A stretch of DNA of 64,000 nucleotides. Source: an uncultured Clostridia bacterium (GTDB lineage Bacteria > Bacillota > Clostridia > TANB77 > CAG-508). The DNA is taken from positions 248,001 to 312,000 of the forward strand of contig CAKPOF010000001.1 in assembly GCA_934169725.1 (NCBI GenBank). Reading direction: 5' to 3'. Of the stretch, positions 1 through 8,892 are shown one piece after another. The notes below the pieces were generated by a model. That model did no database searches. It saw only the letters and a list, made by a program, of their open reading frames with translations, and was not told the origin of the DNA. Within the stretch, counting starts at the first letter, position 1, and each line of letters starts with the position of its first letter. The position numbers and the translations under genes were made by a program.

Positions 1-2
1 AA

Positions 3-398
3 GGAATAACCAATATAGATATTACAGTTTCAGTAATTCTAATAACATTATTTGTATCTTTAATAGCAACAATTGCAACAAATATTAATTCAAATTCAAA
101 AAATATACAAAGAAAAACAGAGGCTTTAAATTATGCAATAAATGAAATTGAAGATGTAAAAGCTTCAAACTTCGAAGATTTAGATAAAATATATGTGGGT
201 TCAGAAGCTGAAGGTAATATAGAAAATTCAGGATTTTATAAAAAAATAACAATAACCGATTATGCAGATTTAGATAAAAATAAAGATGATGATACAATTA
301 AACGTGATATAGTAAAAATAGTAAAAGTTGAAATATCATATAAACAAGGAAAAGATATACAAACAGTGGATTTGTCAACAGTAGTTACAAAAAAATAG
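3..398 (+). CDS. Type IV pilin-like / minor pseudopilin, 5' end cut by window
   Basis: The frame is open from the window edge, so the start codon lies upstream. The first visible residues, GITNIDITVSVILITLF, look like a prepilin cleavage and methylation region: Gly, Ile/Thr, then a roughly 20-residue hydrophobic helix. The usual Glu at +5 is replaced by Asp. The segment after the helix (about residues 40-60, EALNYAINEIEDVK) resembles GspI/PilV-type minor pilins. It would sit in the membrane and be assembled into the pilus by the PilB/PilC genes downstream. The next gene starts 15 bases later behind an AAGGAG site, so they form one operon. Assignment to the pilin fold is firm; the exact subunit type is inferred. 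Confidence 0.65.
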   Translation, partial: GITNIDITVSVILITLFVSLIATIATNINSNSKNIQRKTEALNYAINEIEDVKASNFEDLDKIYVGSEAEGNIENSGFYKKITITDYADLDKNKDDDTIKRDIVKIVKVEISYKQGKDIQTVDLSTVVTKK

Positions 399-413
399 TT
401 AAGGAGATATATA

Positions 414-866
414 ATGAAATCAGAAAAAGGAATAACATTAATATCTATGACAATATATGTAATTGTTATGCTAATTGTTGTTACAGTTATGGTAATATTA
501 ACATCATATTTTTATGGAAATGTAGATGTTAACTCAACAGAAACAAAATTAAATCAACAATATACAAAATTTAATTCATATTTTACTGAAGAAGTTAATA
601 AAAAAGACAACAAAGTTATGGGAATAGGAGAAACAGAAGATGTTACAAATAATACTAAACAACGATATATATTATTTTCTAGTGGAAATCAGTATACTTT
701 TGTTCCTGAAAATAAAGCAATATATGTAAATAATGTGAAAATTGCAGAAGATATAACTGATTGTACTTTTTTAAAAGTAGAACAAAATGATAAAGTAATT
801 GTTACTGTGACGATAAAGGGAGATAATAATTTTACAAAATTTACTAAATATACTTTAGTAAATTAA
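414..866 (+). CDS. Type IV pilin-like protein (minor pilin)
   Basis: A 150-residue protein with a short basic leader (MKSEKG) followed by ITLISMTIYVIVMLIVVTVMVILTSYF, the arrangement of a class III signal peptide cut after Gly6. Position +5 is Ser, not Glu, which is seen in some minor pilins and ComGF-like proteins. The rest is a small soluble beta-rich domain. The start is set by an AAGGAG site about 10 bases upstream. It lies between another pilin-like gene and pilB, so it is probably a structural or tip subunit of the same pilus. A cognate prepilin peptidase is not in the window. Confidence 0.62.
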   Translation: MKSEKGITLISMTIYVIVMLIVVTVMVILTSYFYGNVDVNSTETKLNQQYTKFNSYFTEEVNKKDNKVMGIGETEDVTNNTKQRYILFSSGNQYTFVPENKAIYVNNVKIAEDITDCTFLKVEQNDKVIVTVTIKGDNNFTKFTKYTLVN

Positions 867-889
867 AACGCGAAAGAGGTGTTTATTAT

Positions 890-2521
890 ATGGAATTAAA
901 AAGAAGACAACCTATAGGGGTAGAATTAGTAAAAAAAGGGATTGTATCAGAAGATGATATAAAAAGTGCATTAGAATATCAAAAAAATCATCCAGATGTA
1001 AAAATAGGGGATTGCTTATATGAATTAGAATTATGTGATCCATATGTATTAATTACATCAATAGGAGAAATATTAGGAGAAAAAGGAATGCTTTTATCAA
1101 GAGCAATGATAAAGATTAATATATCTGAATACATTTCTCTTGATATTGCAAAGAAAAACAAAGTAATTCCTTTTGATATAGAAGGTGGAAAAATAAAAGT
1201 ATGTTTTGCTAATACTGTTAATAAAAAAAGTATAGAAACTATGAAACTATTATTTTTAAATAAAGGTTTAATAATGGAATCATATATTACTTTTGAAAGA
1301 GATATAGAAAATATATTGAAATCTTTAGAAGGTAAAGCTACTGCAGATATAACAGATTCAGGAGTTACAATAATAAATTTAGTTGACAGTATAATAAAAA
1401 CAGGTATTGAAAAAAGAGCGAGTGATATCCATATAGAACCAATGGCAACATCAGTTAGAGTAAGATATAGAATTGATGGTGAATTATTTACAGCTGCTAA
1501 TTTAGATAAAGAAAAACAATCACAAATAGTTGGTAGATTAAAGGCAATATCAAATATGCACCAAGAAAAACAGGAAGCACAAGATGGTAGAATTTTGCTT
1601 TATGAAGATTATAATATTCGTGTATCTTCACAACCAAACGTATATGGAGAAAAATTTGTTTTAAGATTGTTAAAGAAAAATGCAAATATAAAAAATATAT
1701 TTGATTTAGGGTTTTATGGAGAAGAAGAAGCTTTTGAAAAAAGTATAAACAAGAAAAACAGTATTACTATAATTGCTGCACCAACAGGAGAAGGTAAAAC
1801 AACATCATTATATAGTATAATAAATCATCTAAATAGACCTGAAATTAATATTACAACAATTGAAGACCCAGTAGAAATTAGAATTGCTGGTTTAAATCAA
1901 ATAGAAATTGATGCTAAAAACACATTTGCTGGAGCCTTAAGAACTGTTTTAAGACAAGATCCTGATATCATATTAGTTGGGGAAATTCGTGATAGAGAAA
2001 CAGCAGAAATTGCAATACAAGCTGGACAAACAGGACATTATGTATTGTCAACTATTCATACAATAGACAGTATAGAAGTAATAAATAGATTGAGAAAAAT
2101 TGGTGTATCAGATTATGATATTGCAAGTACATTATCAACAGCTGTTTCACAAAGATTGGTAAGAAGAATTTGTCCAAAATGTAGAAGAGAAAGAGAATTT
2201 ACTGAAGAAGAAAAAAATATAATGTCAAATATATTAGAAAAATATGAAGAACATGTAGATTTATCAAAATTTAAAACATATGATTCAATTGGATGTGAAC
2301 ATTGTAATGGAACAGGATTTTATGATAGGATAGGAATATTTGAATTTTTAGATATAACAGATGAAATAAAAGAATTAATTGTTTCAGGTGCATCAAGCAT
2401 GGCAATTAGAAAAAAAGCTTTAGAAGAAAATTATAGACCATTAATCGTTGATGGGATTAACAAAGTTTTAAGAGGTGAAACTACACTAGAAGAATTAAAT
2501 AAAAAATTATTATTTTTCTAG
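890..2521 (+). CDS. pilB: Type IV pilus assembly ATPase PilB/GspE
   Basis: A 543-residue extension ATPase that powers pilin polymerisation at the inner face of the membrane. The N-terminal part (about 1-150) matches the MshEN/GspE N-terminal type. The ATPase core has a Walker A APTGEGKTT near residue 300, a Walker B region DPDIILVGEIRDRETAE near 357 and a His box STIHT near 386. The zinc-binding tetracysteine (CPKC near 428 and CEHC near 468) is typical of PilB. The start has an AAGAGGTG ribosome site about 8 bases upstream. The length is normal. It is followed by pilT and pilC with short gaps, a standard pilus motor block. Confidence 0.93.
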   Translation: MELKRRQPIGVELVKKGIVSEDDIKSALEYQKNHPDVKIGDCLYELELCDPYVLITSIGEILGEKGMLLSRAMIKINISEYISLDIAKKNKVIPFDIEGGKIKVCFANTVNKKSIETMKLLFLNKGLIMESYITFERDIENILKSLEGKATADITDSGVTIINLVDSIIKTGIEKRASDIHIEPMATSVRVRYRIDGELFTAANLDKEKQSQIVGRLKAISNMHQEKQEAQDGRILLYEDYNIRVSSQPNVYGEKFVLRLLKKNANIKNIFDLGFYGEEEAFEKSINKKNSITIIAAPTGEGKTTSLYSIINHLNRPEINITTIEDPVEIRIAGLNQIEIDAKNTFAGALRTVLRQDPDIILVGEIRDRETAEIAIQAGQTGHYVLSTIHTIDSIEVINRLRKIGVSDYDIASTLSTAVSQRLVRRICPKCRREREFTEEEKNIMSNILEKYEEHVDLSKFKTYDSIGCEHCNGTGFYDRIGIFEFLDITDEIKELIVSGASSMAIRKKALEENYRPLIVDGINKVLRGETTLEELNKKLLFF

Positions 2522-2546
2522 ATAAAGACTAAGGAGGAATAGTTTT

Positions 2547-3653
2547 ATGAATATGGATAAAGTTTTAGATATGGCAATAGAAAAAGATGCATCAGACGTT
2601 CATCTAATATGTGGAAATAAACCAATACTTAGAATATCTAGGGATTTGGTTGAAATTGAAGAGATGCAAGAATTAACAGAAGAAGATATGGCAGAAGTAT
2701 ATGATTATTTAGTAAAAGGAAATGTTGACAAGGATGAGGTATATAATACAACTAGAAAACTTGATATATCTTATGAATATAAAGATATAAGACTAAGAGT
2801 TAACATTTCAGCATCAGATGATGTACCTACATGTACACTTAGACTTATAAAAAATGAACTACCACCATATGAATCATTAGGTGTGCCAGATGTTGTAAGA
2901 AGAATGACATATCAACCTCAAGGCTTGATATTAGTTACAGGTAAAACTAACTCTGGTAAAAGTACTACATTAAACTCAATGATAGATTATATAAATGAAA
3001 ATCAAAATAAAAAAATACTAACTCTAGAAAACCCAATAGAATATAAACATCATTCTAAAAAATCATTAATAGTTCAAAAAGAGGTTGGAAAAGGAAGAGA
3101 TGTTTTAACATTTAGCGATGGTGTAAAAAACTCACTAAGAGAGGACTGCGATATTCTAGTTATAGGAGAGATTAGAGATAGAATAACTATGGAAGCTGCA
3201 ATAGAAATGGCAGAATCAGGGCATTTAGTAATTGGAACATTACACACCAAATCATGTGCAGAAACAATAGATAGAATGATAAACTTCTATGAAGTTAGAG
3301 ATCAAGCAAGTATAAAATATTTATTATCATCTTTATTGAAACTTGTTGTATCACAAAGATTATTAAAAGGAACAGATGGTAAATTAGTTTTGGTTCCAGA
3401 AGTAATGGTTGTTGATAATATTGTAGCTGGAATTATAAGAAAAGAAAAATTAAGTGTTTCAGAAATTGAAGATGCTATTCAAAGTAATTTAGAAAAAGGA
3501 AGTATTGGATTAATTAATTCACTTGCAGAGCTTTTTGTTGATGATAGAATTACATTAGAACAAGCAAAAGCTCAAATAGAAGAAAAAAATCAAGAAATTT
3601 TAAATAGAACAATTATGCAATTAAAGATAAAAAAAGGAGCTAATGGATTTTAA
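2547..3653 (+). CDS. pilT: Type IV pilus retraction ATPase PilT-like
   Basis: A 368-residue hexameric ATPase expected to depolymerise the pilus. The N-terminal PAS-like domain begins DASDVHL, as in PilT. The P-loop near residues 129-139 reads TGKTNSGKSTT, while most PilT proteins have GPTGSGKSTT; the catalytic GKST is kept. Walker B is DCDILVIGEIRDRITMEAA and the His box is GTLHT near 231. The C-terminal AIRNLIRE retraction motif is not clear; the equivalent region reads IEDAIQSNLEKG. An AAGGAGG site precedes the ATG. It sits between pilB and pilC. Confidence 0.88.
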   Translation: MNMDKVLDMAIEKDASDVHLICGNKPILRISRDLVEIEEMQELTEEDMAEVYDYLVKGNVDKDEVYNTTRKLDISYEYKDIRLRVNISASDDVPTCTLRLIKNELPPYESLGVPDVVRRMTYQPQGLILVTGKTNSGKSTTLNSMIDYINENQNKKILTLENPIEYKHHSKKSLIVQKEVGKGRDVLTFSDGVKNSLREDCDILVIGEIRDRITMEAAIEMAESGHLVIGTLHTKSCAETIDRMINFYEVRDQASIKYLLSSLLKLVVSQRLLKGTDGKLVLVPEVMVVDNIVAGIIRKEKLSVSEIEDAIQSNLEKGSIGLINSLAELFVDDRITLEQAKAQIEEKNQEILNRTIMQLKIKKGANGF

Positions 3654-3667
3654 ATAGGAGGTAAAAT

Positions 3668-5014
3668 ATGCCAACTTATGTATATAGGGCTATGACTAAA
3701 AATGGTTTGATTGTAAAAAACAAAATAGAATCACCAAGTAAACAAAATCTTTTAAAATTATTAAAAAGTAATGAATTAATCCCAATAGATGTTGAACAAA
3801 TTAGATATATTGGAAAACAACAAAAAAAAGCGAAAAAAAATATAGCAAATATAGAAGAAATAATGAAAAATTTAAATACAACAAATATTGGTAAAAATAA
3901 GCCAAAACAATTATCAACTAAGGAAAAGATAAATTTATATTTTGCTAAAACAGAGAAAATAACTAGTAGGGATATTATTATATTTACTCAAAACTTTTAT
4001 TTATTAAAAAAGGCTAACTTTAATAATATACATGCATTAGACACAATAATACAAAGTACAGAAAATGTTTCGTTTAAAGGAATATTAGAAGATATATTAG
4101 CAGGAGTTGAAGCAGGAGAAAATATGTATACGACTATGGAATATTATTCTAATGTATTTCCATATATATATATCAACATGATAAAAGTAGGAGAATTGTC
4201 AGGTTCACTTACAAATTCATTAGAACAAGCTGTAAAATATTTGGAAGAATCAGATTCTTTAAATAGAAAATTAAGGTCAATTTTAATACCAAACCTTGTA
4301 CAATTTGTATTGTTATTAGTAATGCTTATTGTTGGAACATTGGTAGCAATACCAACAATACAAGGAATATTTGATGAATTAGGTACAGATGAAACACTTC
4401 CAGCAGTTACATTGTGGTTTGCTGACTTTCTTAATAAAGCAATGGCGTGTTGGTATATTCCTGTAGCAATTATAGTAATAGCCACAGCGGGAATTTTATT
4501 TTATATTAATACTCCAAAAGGAAAATATAATTTTCACTATTTTAAATATAAAATGCCAATATTTGGAGATTTAATATTTGCTTTAGACTTTTCTAGATTT
4601 TTAAAAGCTATGCTTTTAAATTTAAGAAATGGAATGAGAATACAAGAAGCTATTGAGGTTAGTAAAAATGTAGTAAAAAACTATGTAATGTTGTCAATGA
4701 TTGAAACATCAATTAACAATATTTTGACAGGTACTTCATGGATAGAACCATTTGAACAATCAGGTTTAGCTAAACCTATGATAACAGAGATGTTAAAAAT
4801 AGGAATGCAAACAGATTTATCAGAAATGATGGAAAAATTAGTTGAATATATGCAAATAGATATAGATAACATAATGGAGAAAATAATGAAAACATTGCCA
4901 CAAGTGGTATATGCAATAGTAGGAGCAGTACTAATATTCTTTGTATTAGTAGTATTAGTTCCTTGTATCCAAGTATATATGGGAAATTTCTTATTCTCAG
5001 CATATGGAGTATAA
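3668..5014 (+). CDS. pilC: Type IV pilus inner-membrane platform protein PilC/GspF
   Basis: A 448-residue polytopic protein. The start MPTYVYRAMTKNGLIVK is the usual PilC/GspF opening. Two repeated GspF cytoplasmic domains (about 100-220 and 300-420) are each followed by membrane segments: one near 210-235, one near 255-280 and a C-terminal one near 415-440. It is the platform that couples pilB/pilT to the pilin helix. It is the last gene of the pilus operon and is followed at once by a strong terminator. An AGGAGG site lies 6 bases before the ATG. Confidence 0.9.
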   Translation: MPTYVYRAMTKNGLIVKNKIESPSKQNLLKLLKSNELIPIDVEQIRYIGKQQKKAKKNIANIEEIMKNLNTTNIGKNKPKQLSTKEKINLYFAKTEKITSRDIIIFTQNFYLLKKANFNNIHALDTIIQSTENVSFKGILEDILAGVEAGENMYTTMEYYSNVFPYIYINMIKVGELSGSLTNSLEQAVKYLEESDSLNRKLRSILIPNLVQFVLLLVMLIVGTLVAIPTIQGIFDELGTDETLPAVTLWFADFLNKAMACWYIPVAIIVIATAGILFYINTPKGKYNFHYFKYKMPIFGDLIFALDFSRFLKAMLLNLRNGMRIQEAIEVSKNVVKNYVMLSMIETSINNILTGTSWIEPFEQSGLAKPMITEMLKIGMQTDLSEMMEKLVEYMQIDIDNIMEKIMKTLPQVVYAIVGAVLIFFVLVVLVPCIQVYMGNFLFSAYGV

Positions 5015-5019
5015 AAACC

Positions 5020-5058
5020 AAAAACTTCTCGAGTATTTACATATTTGAGAAGTTTTTA
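5020..5058 (+). terminator. Rho-independent terminator after pilC
   Basis: AAAAACTTCTC and GAGAAGTTTTT form an 11-bp stem with a 16-base loop that ends in a T-run. It closes the pilus operon. Confidence 0.8.
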
Positions 5059-5073
5059 TATATATAAAAGAAA

Positions 5074-5112
5074 GGAGCAAATGTTATATTTAATATAACA
5101 TTAATAAAAAAA
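5074..5112 (+). promoter_or_regulatory. Distant ribosome binding site with intervening perfect palindrome
   Basis: The only ribosome binding site (AAAGGAG, ending 5077) is 34 bases from the ATG at 5112. Between them lies the perfect inverted repeat TGTTATATT-T-AATATAACA (5082-5100). If folded, the helix removes 19 bases and leaves about 15, which would bring the site nearer the start codon. The in-frame TAA at 5091 rules out an earlier start. An ATG right after the site (5081) opens a five-codon frame ending in TAA, which could be a leader peptide. The palindrome could instead be a DNA operator. A weak promoter (TTTACA 5036, 17 bases, TATATA 5059) overlaps the upstream terminator. Confidence 0.5.
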
Positions 5113-6014
5113 TGAAAATAGGTGTAGACATGGGTGGAAGTCATATTGCAATAGGAGTTATAGATAACAAAGGGAAAATATTAGAAAAAGTAGAAAAAAG
5201 AATAACTTCAAAAGAAAAAAATAATATAAAAAAATCAATTGAAGATTATATAATAGAAAAGGTAAAAATATTTGTAAATCAGTATAAAATCACACAAGTA
5301 GGAATTGCAATTCCAGGAACAATAAGAAATAGAGTAATAGAAAAATCAGTGAATTTGGGATTGAAAAATTATGATTTAATAAAAAACTTAGAAAAAGAAA
5401 TAGATATACCAATAACAATAAGAAATGATGCTAAATGTGCAGCTATGGCAGAAAATATGTATGGGACAATGAAAGCATTTGATAGAAATATATTTTTAAC
5501 ACTAGGAACAGGCATTGGAGGAGCAGTTATAATAGATAATAAATTAATAAATACAGGAGATTTATCTGGATGTGAGTTTGGACATATAATAATAGAAAAA
5601 AATGGTAAACAATGCAAATGTGGCAAAAAAGGTTGTTGGGAAAAATATGCTTCTATGAAAGCATTTAAAGATGATTTAAGAGAAATATTAGGATTAGATG
5701 AAAAATCAACAGGAAAAGAACTATTAAATATAATTAGAAAAAATAATGTTAATAATGAAAATTATAATAAAATAAACAAACTAATAGACCAATATGTAGA
5801 ATATCTTGCAATAGGAATATCAAATCTAATTAATATTTTTGAACCAGAAGCTATAGGAATAGGTGGAAGTTTTGTTTTTTATGAAGAAGTATTTTTAGAA
5901 AAACTAAAGAAAAAAATATTAGAAGATGATTTATTATTTAATAAAAGAAAAGAACTAATAATACAAACAACAATCTTACATAATGATGCAGGAATTATAG
6001 GTGCTGTTTTATAA
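5112..6014 (+). CDS. ROK-family sugar kinase (glucokinase-like)
   Basis: A 300-residue cytoplasmic ATP-dependent sugar kinase of the ROK family. The N-terminal phosphate-binding motif is DMGGSHIAIG, a second motif LTLGTGIGGAV lies near 135-145, and the zinc-binding signature CKCGKKGCWE is near 167-176. There is no helix-turn-helix extension, so it is a kinase and not a ROK repressor. The sugar cannot be told from sequence; glucose is the default for this length. The adjacent transketolase half suggests a link to sugar-phosphate metabolism. Its start is unusual: the ribosome site is separated by a palindrome (see the entry for 5074-5112). Confidence 0.82.
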   Translation: MKIGVDMGGSHIAIGVIDNKGKILEKVEKRITSKEKNNIKKSIEDYIIEKVKIFVNQYKITQVGIAIPGTIRNRVIEKSVNLGLKNYDLIKNLEKEIDIPITIRNDAKCAAMAENMYGTMKAFDRNIFLTLGTGIGGAVIIDNKLINTGDLSGCEFGHIIIEKNGKQCKCGKKGCWEKYASMKAFKDDLREILGLDEKSTGKELLNIIRKNNVNNENYNKINKLIDQYVEYLAIGISNLINIFEPEAIGIGGSFVFYEEVFLEKLKKKILEDDLLFNKRKELIIQTTILHNDAGIIGAVL

Positions 6015-6062
6015 TTTACTAAAGGATTGATATGTTCTATTAAGAAAGTGAGGAATTTTGTT

Positions 6063-7001
6063 ATGAATAATGAAAAAAAAGCAACAAGACAAAGTTATGG
6101 TGAAAGTTTAGAATTTTTAGGAGAAAAAAATAAAAATATAGTAGTGTTAGATGCTGATTTATCATCAGCAACAAAAACAAGTATGTTTGCTAAAAAATAT
6201 CCAGACAGATTTTTTGATATGGGGATAGCAGAGGCAAATATGGTTGGAGTTGCAGCAGGAATGGCATCATGTGGAAAAATACCATATATAAGTACATTTG
6301 CAGCATTTGCAGCAGGAAGAGCATATGACCAAATACGTTCAAGTGTATGTTATCCAAAATTAAATGTAAAAATATGTGCTACACATAGTGGAATAACTGT
6401 AGGTGAAGATGGAGCTACACATCAAATGGTAGAAGATTTAGCTTTAATGAGAGTATTACCAAATATGACAGTTATATCACCATCTGATGATACAGAAACA
6501 AAATGGTTAATAAATGAAATACAAAAAATAAATGGACCGGTTTATGTAAGGTTAGCAAGATTATCTACACCAATTATTTATGATGAACAACAAGAATTCC
6601 AAATAGGAAAAGGAGTTCAAATAGGCGATGGAACAGATGCAACTATATTTGCAACAGGAGTGACAGTAGCTGAAGCAATAAAAGCAAAAGAAGAGTTAGA
6701 AAAAAGAGGAATTAATGTACGTGTTATAGATATGCATACAATAAAACCAATTGATAGAGATATAATAGTAAAATCAGCTAAAGAAACAAAAAAATTAATA
6801 TCAATAGAAGATCACAGCATAATAGGAGGCTTAGGAGGTGCAATATCAGAAGTGCTAACAGAAGAATATCCATGTAAGTTAATTAGACTTGGAATAAAAG
6901 ATACATTTGGAAAATCAGGCAGTGCAGTAGAGTTAATGAAATACTTTGGAATTACAAGTACAGATATTGTGAATCTTATGGATTACAATTCACAGCTTTA
7001 A
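6063..7001 (+). CDS. Transketolase, C-terminal subunit (split form)
   Basis: A 312-residue protein covering the pyrimidine-binding and C-terminal domains of transketolase. Typical motifs are RQSYGESL at the start, FDMGIAEANMVGVAAGMA near 50-68, THSGITVGEDGATHQ near 110-125 and a C-terminal EDHSIIGGLGGA. The thiamine-pyrophosphate-binding N-terminal half is expected to be a separate gene, but it is not in this window. I chose ATG 6063, with GTGAGG 9 bases upstream, over the TTG at 6027. The last five codons lie inside the end of a repeat element that begins near 6983, so the C-terminus may have been altered by that insertion. Confidence 0.85.
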   Translation: MNNEKKATRQSYGESLEFLGEKNKNIVVLDADLSSATKTSMFAKKYPDRFFDMGIAEANMVGVAAGMASCGKIPYISTFAAFAAGRAYDQIRSSVCYPKLNVKICATHSGITVGEDGATHQMVEDLALMRVLPNMTVISPSDDTETKWLINEIQKINGPVYVRLARLSTPIIYDEQQEFQIGKGVQIGDGTDATIFATGVTVAEAIKAKEELEKRGINVRVIDMHTIKPIDRDIIVKSAKETKKLISIEDHSIIGGLGGAISEVLTEEYPCKLIRLGIKDTFGKSGSAVELMKYFGITSTDIVNLMDYNSQL

Positions 7002-7197
7002 AAACCTGATTTATAAAAATTTCATAATATATTGTTTTGAAATACCGCGTAAGCGACCAAACGAGCGAATGCGAGTGCGAATTGAAGCAAACTACATACT
7101 AGTAATTTTAATATGTGGTTTGCGACACCAAGGTATGAAAAAAACAATATATTATCAAATTTAAAAATGATTTATTTCATAAACTGTGAATTGTAAC
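6983..7197 (+). repeat. Palindromic MITE-like element, copy 1 (subfamily A)
   Basis: Ends are the inverted repeats TTACAATTCACAG (6983-6995) and CTGTGAATTGTAA (7184-7196). Inside, long AT-rich arms pair (ATAATATATTGTTTT with AAAACAATATATTAT) around a GC-rich core at 7042-7137. The core begins TACCGCGTAAGCGACCAAAC and ends GCGACACCAAGGTA; CGC-GTAA-GCG could form a tetraloop hairpin and GCAAACTACATA pairs with TATGTGGTTTGC. The flanks TCTTATGG and TTTTATGT match at 6 of 8 positions, a possible worn target duplication. No coding capacity. It fills most of the 302-base gap before ftsE. Confidence 0.78.
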
Positions 7198-7213
7198 TTT
7201 TATGTAAAAACTA

Positions 7214-7242
7214 TTGCAAATTTTGCTCATTATTGATATTAT
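7214..7242 (+). promoter_or_regulatory. Candidate sigma-A promoter for ftsEX operon
   Basis: TTGCAA (7214) and TATTAT (7237) with a 17-base spacer, about 60 bases before the ftsE start and just outside the repeat element. Confidence 0.45.
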
Positions 7243-7303
7243 TAAGTAGAATAAAAATATAAAATAGAAAATTATGCAAAAAAATAAATAAGGAGAGCAA
7301 AAG

Positions 7304-7990
7304 ATGATAGAATTTAGGAACGTTACAAAGACATATAATACAGGAACAAAAGCAGTAAAAAATGCTAATTTTAGAATAGACAAAGGTGAATTTGCCTTTT
7401 TAGTTGGGTCTTCAGGTAGTGGAAAATCTACATTAATAAAATTAATTTTGAAAGAAGAAGAACCAACATCTGGAAACATTATTATTAATGGAAAAGATAC
7501 AACATTTTTAAAACCAAATAGAATTCCATATTTAAGAAGAAGTATGGGAGTTGTATTTCAAGATTTCAGACTTTTACCAGACAAAACAGTATATGACAAT
7601 GTAGCATATGCAATGTATATAGTAAGAGCTACACCAAGACATATAAGAAGACAAGTACCAATGGTACTTTCATTAGTAGGTTTAAGTGGAAAAGCAAAAA
7701 TGTATCCAAATGAATTATCAGGAGGAGAACAACAAAGAGTTGCATTAGCAAGAGCATTAGTAAATAATCCATCAATGTTAATTGCAGACGAACCAACAGG
7801 AAACTTAGATCCAGACACAGCATGGGATATAATGAATTTATTAAATGATATTAATATGAGGGGAACAACAGTTGTTGTAGCAACACATGCCAAAGATATT
7901 GTAGACAAAATGAAAAAAAGAGTAATTCATATTAGAAAAGGTGAAATAATAAGAGACGATAAAAAAGGTGGGTATGATTGTGAAATATAA
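7304..7990 (+). CDS. ftsE: Cell division ATP-binding protein FtsE
   Basis: A 228-residue ABC ATPase that pairs with FtsX to control peptidoglycan hydrolases at the septum or side wall. Walker A is GSSGSGKST near 36-44, the Q-loop is VVFQDFRLLPDKTV, the signature LSGGEQQ is near 140 and Walker B is LIADEPTGNLDPDT. The Q-loop sequence FQDFRLLP is characteristic of FtsE. The start has AAGGAG 8 bases upstream. It overlaps ftsX by a few codons, so the two are translationally coupled. Confidence 0.94.
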   Translation: MIEFRNVTKTYNTGTKAVKNANFRIDKGEFAFLVGSSGSGKSTLIKLILKEEEPTSGNIIINGKDTTFLKPNRIPYLRRSMGVVFQDFRLLPDKTVYDNVAYAMYIVRATPRHIRRQVPMVLSLVGLSGKAKMYPNELSGGEQQRVALARALVNNPSMLIADEPTGNLDPDTAWDIMNLLNDINMRGTTVVVATHAKDIVDKMKKRVIHIRKGEIIRDDKKGGYDCEI

Positions 7991-8882
7991 TATATTAGGA
8001 TATTTAATAGGAGAAGGTTTTAGCAACGTATTTAAAAATAAAAAATCTACAGGTGCATCATTAATGATTATGTGTGCTACCATGATTATATTTGGTGTGT
8101 TTCTAATTTTAGGAGAAAATATAAATCATTTTGTAAAAGAAGTAGAATCTGCACAAGGAATACAAGTATTTGCTACTGAAGATGCAACAGATGACCAGGT
8201 GAAAGAATTAGGAGAGCAAATACGAAAAATTAATGGTGTTAATAAAACAGAATATAAATCTAAAGAAGCTGCATTAGATCAAATGAAAGAAAAGTTTTCA
8301 GACAATGAAGATTTATTAAATGGATATGAGGGAGATAATAACATCTTTACAGCATCATATGTTGTAACATTAACAGATTTAAATTTAAGCCAACAAGTAC
8401 AAGATGAGATTTCTAAATTAGAACATGTAAAGAAAATAACAAGTTCAAATGAAACAGTATCAACATTAATAGATTTAGCAAATGGAGTAAAAATCGTAAC
8501 AGGAGTTATTTTAATATTATTAGTTGTTATTTCAATATTTATTATAGCTAATACAATTAAATTAACGGTACATGCTAGAAGAAAAGAAATATCTATAATG
8601 AAATATGTTGGTGCTACAAATGGATTTATAAGATGGCCTTTTATTGTAGAAGGTATGATAATAGGAATTATTTCAAGTGCTATTTCAATATTATTAGTTG
8701 CAGTGGCATATAACTTTATTGCTGAACAAATGGTAAATTCTCAATTTATGAAAACAGTTGGGGTAAGCTTAGTAGGATTTTCTGAAATGTTTAATTCAAT
8801 TATATTTGTGTATATGCTTTTAGGAATTGGAATAGGTGCATTAGGAAGTATTATTTCTATGAGAAAATATTTAAAAGTATAA
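7980..8882 (+). CDS. ftsX: Cell division protein FtsX
   Basis: The membrane partner of FtsE, about 300 residues. One membrane segment is near residues 25-45, followed by an extracellular domain and three C-terminal segments in a FtsX/MacB-type permease domain (about 175-300). Three nearby starts are possible: GTG 7968, ATG 7974 and GTG 7980. I prefer GTG 7980 because AAAGGTGGG is best spaced for it and the product begins MKYNILGYLIGEGF, like family members. The FtsX extracellular domain normally recruits a coiled-coil M23 hydrolase, and three such genes follow directly. Confidence 0.9.
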   Translation: MKYNILGYLIGEGFSNVFKNKKSTGASLMIMCATMIIFGVFLILGENINHFVKEVESAQGIQVFATEDATDDQVKELGEQIRKINGVNKTEYKSKEAALDQMKEKFSDNEDLLNGYEGDNNIFTASYVVTLTDLNLSQQVQDEISKLEHVKKITSSNETVSTLIDLANGVKIVTGVILILLVVISIFIIANTIKLTVHARRKEISIMKYVGATNGFIRWPFIVEGMIIGIISSAISILLVAVAYNFIAEQMVNSQFMKTVGVSLVGFSEMFNSIIFVYMLLGIGIGALGSIISMRKYLKV

Positions 8883-8892
8883 AGGAGTAGAC

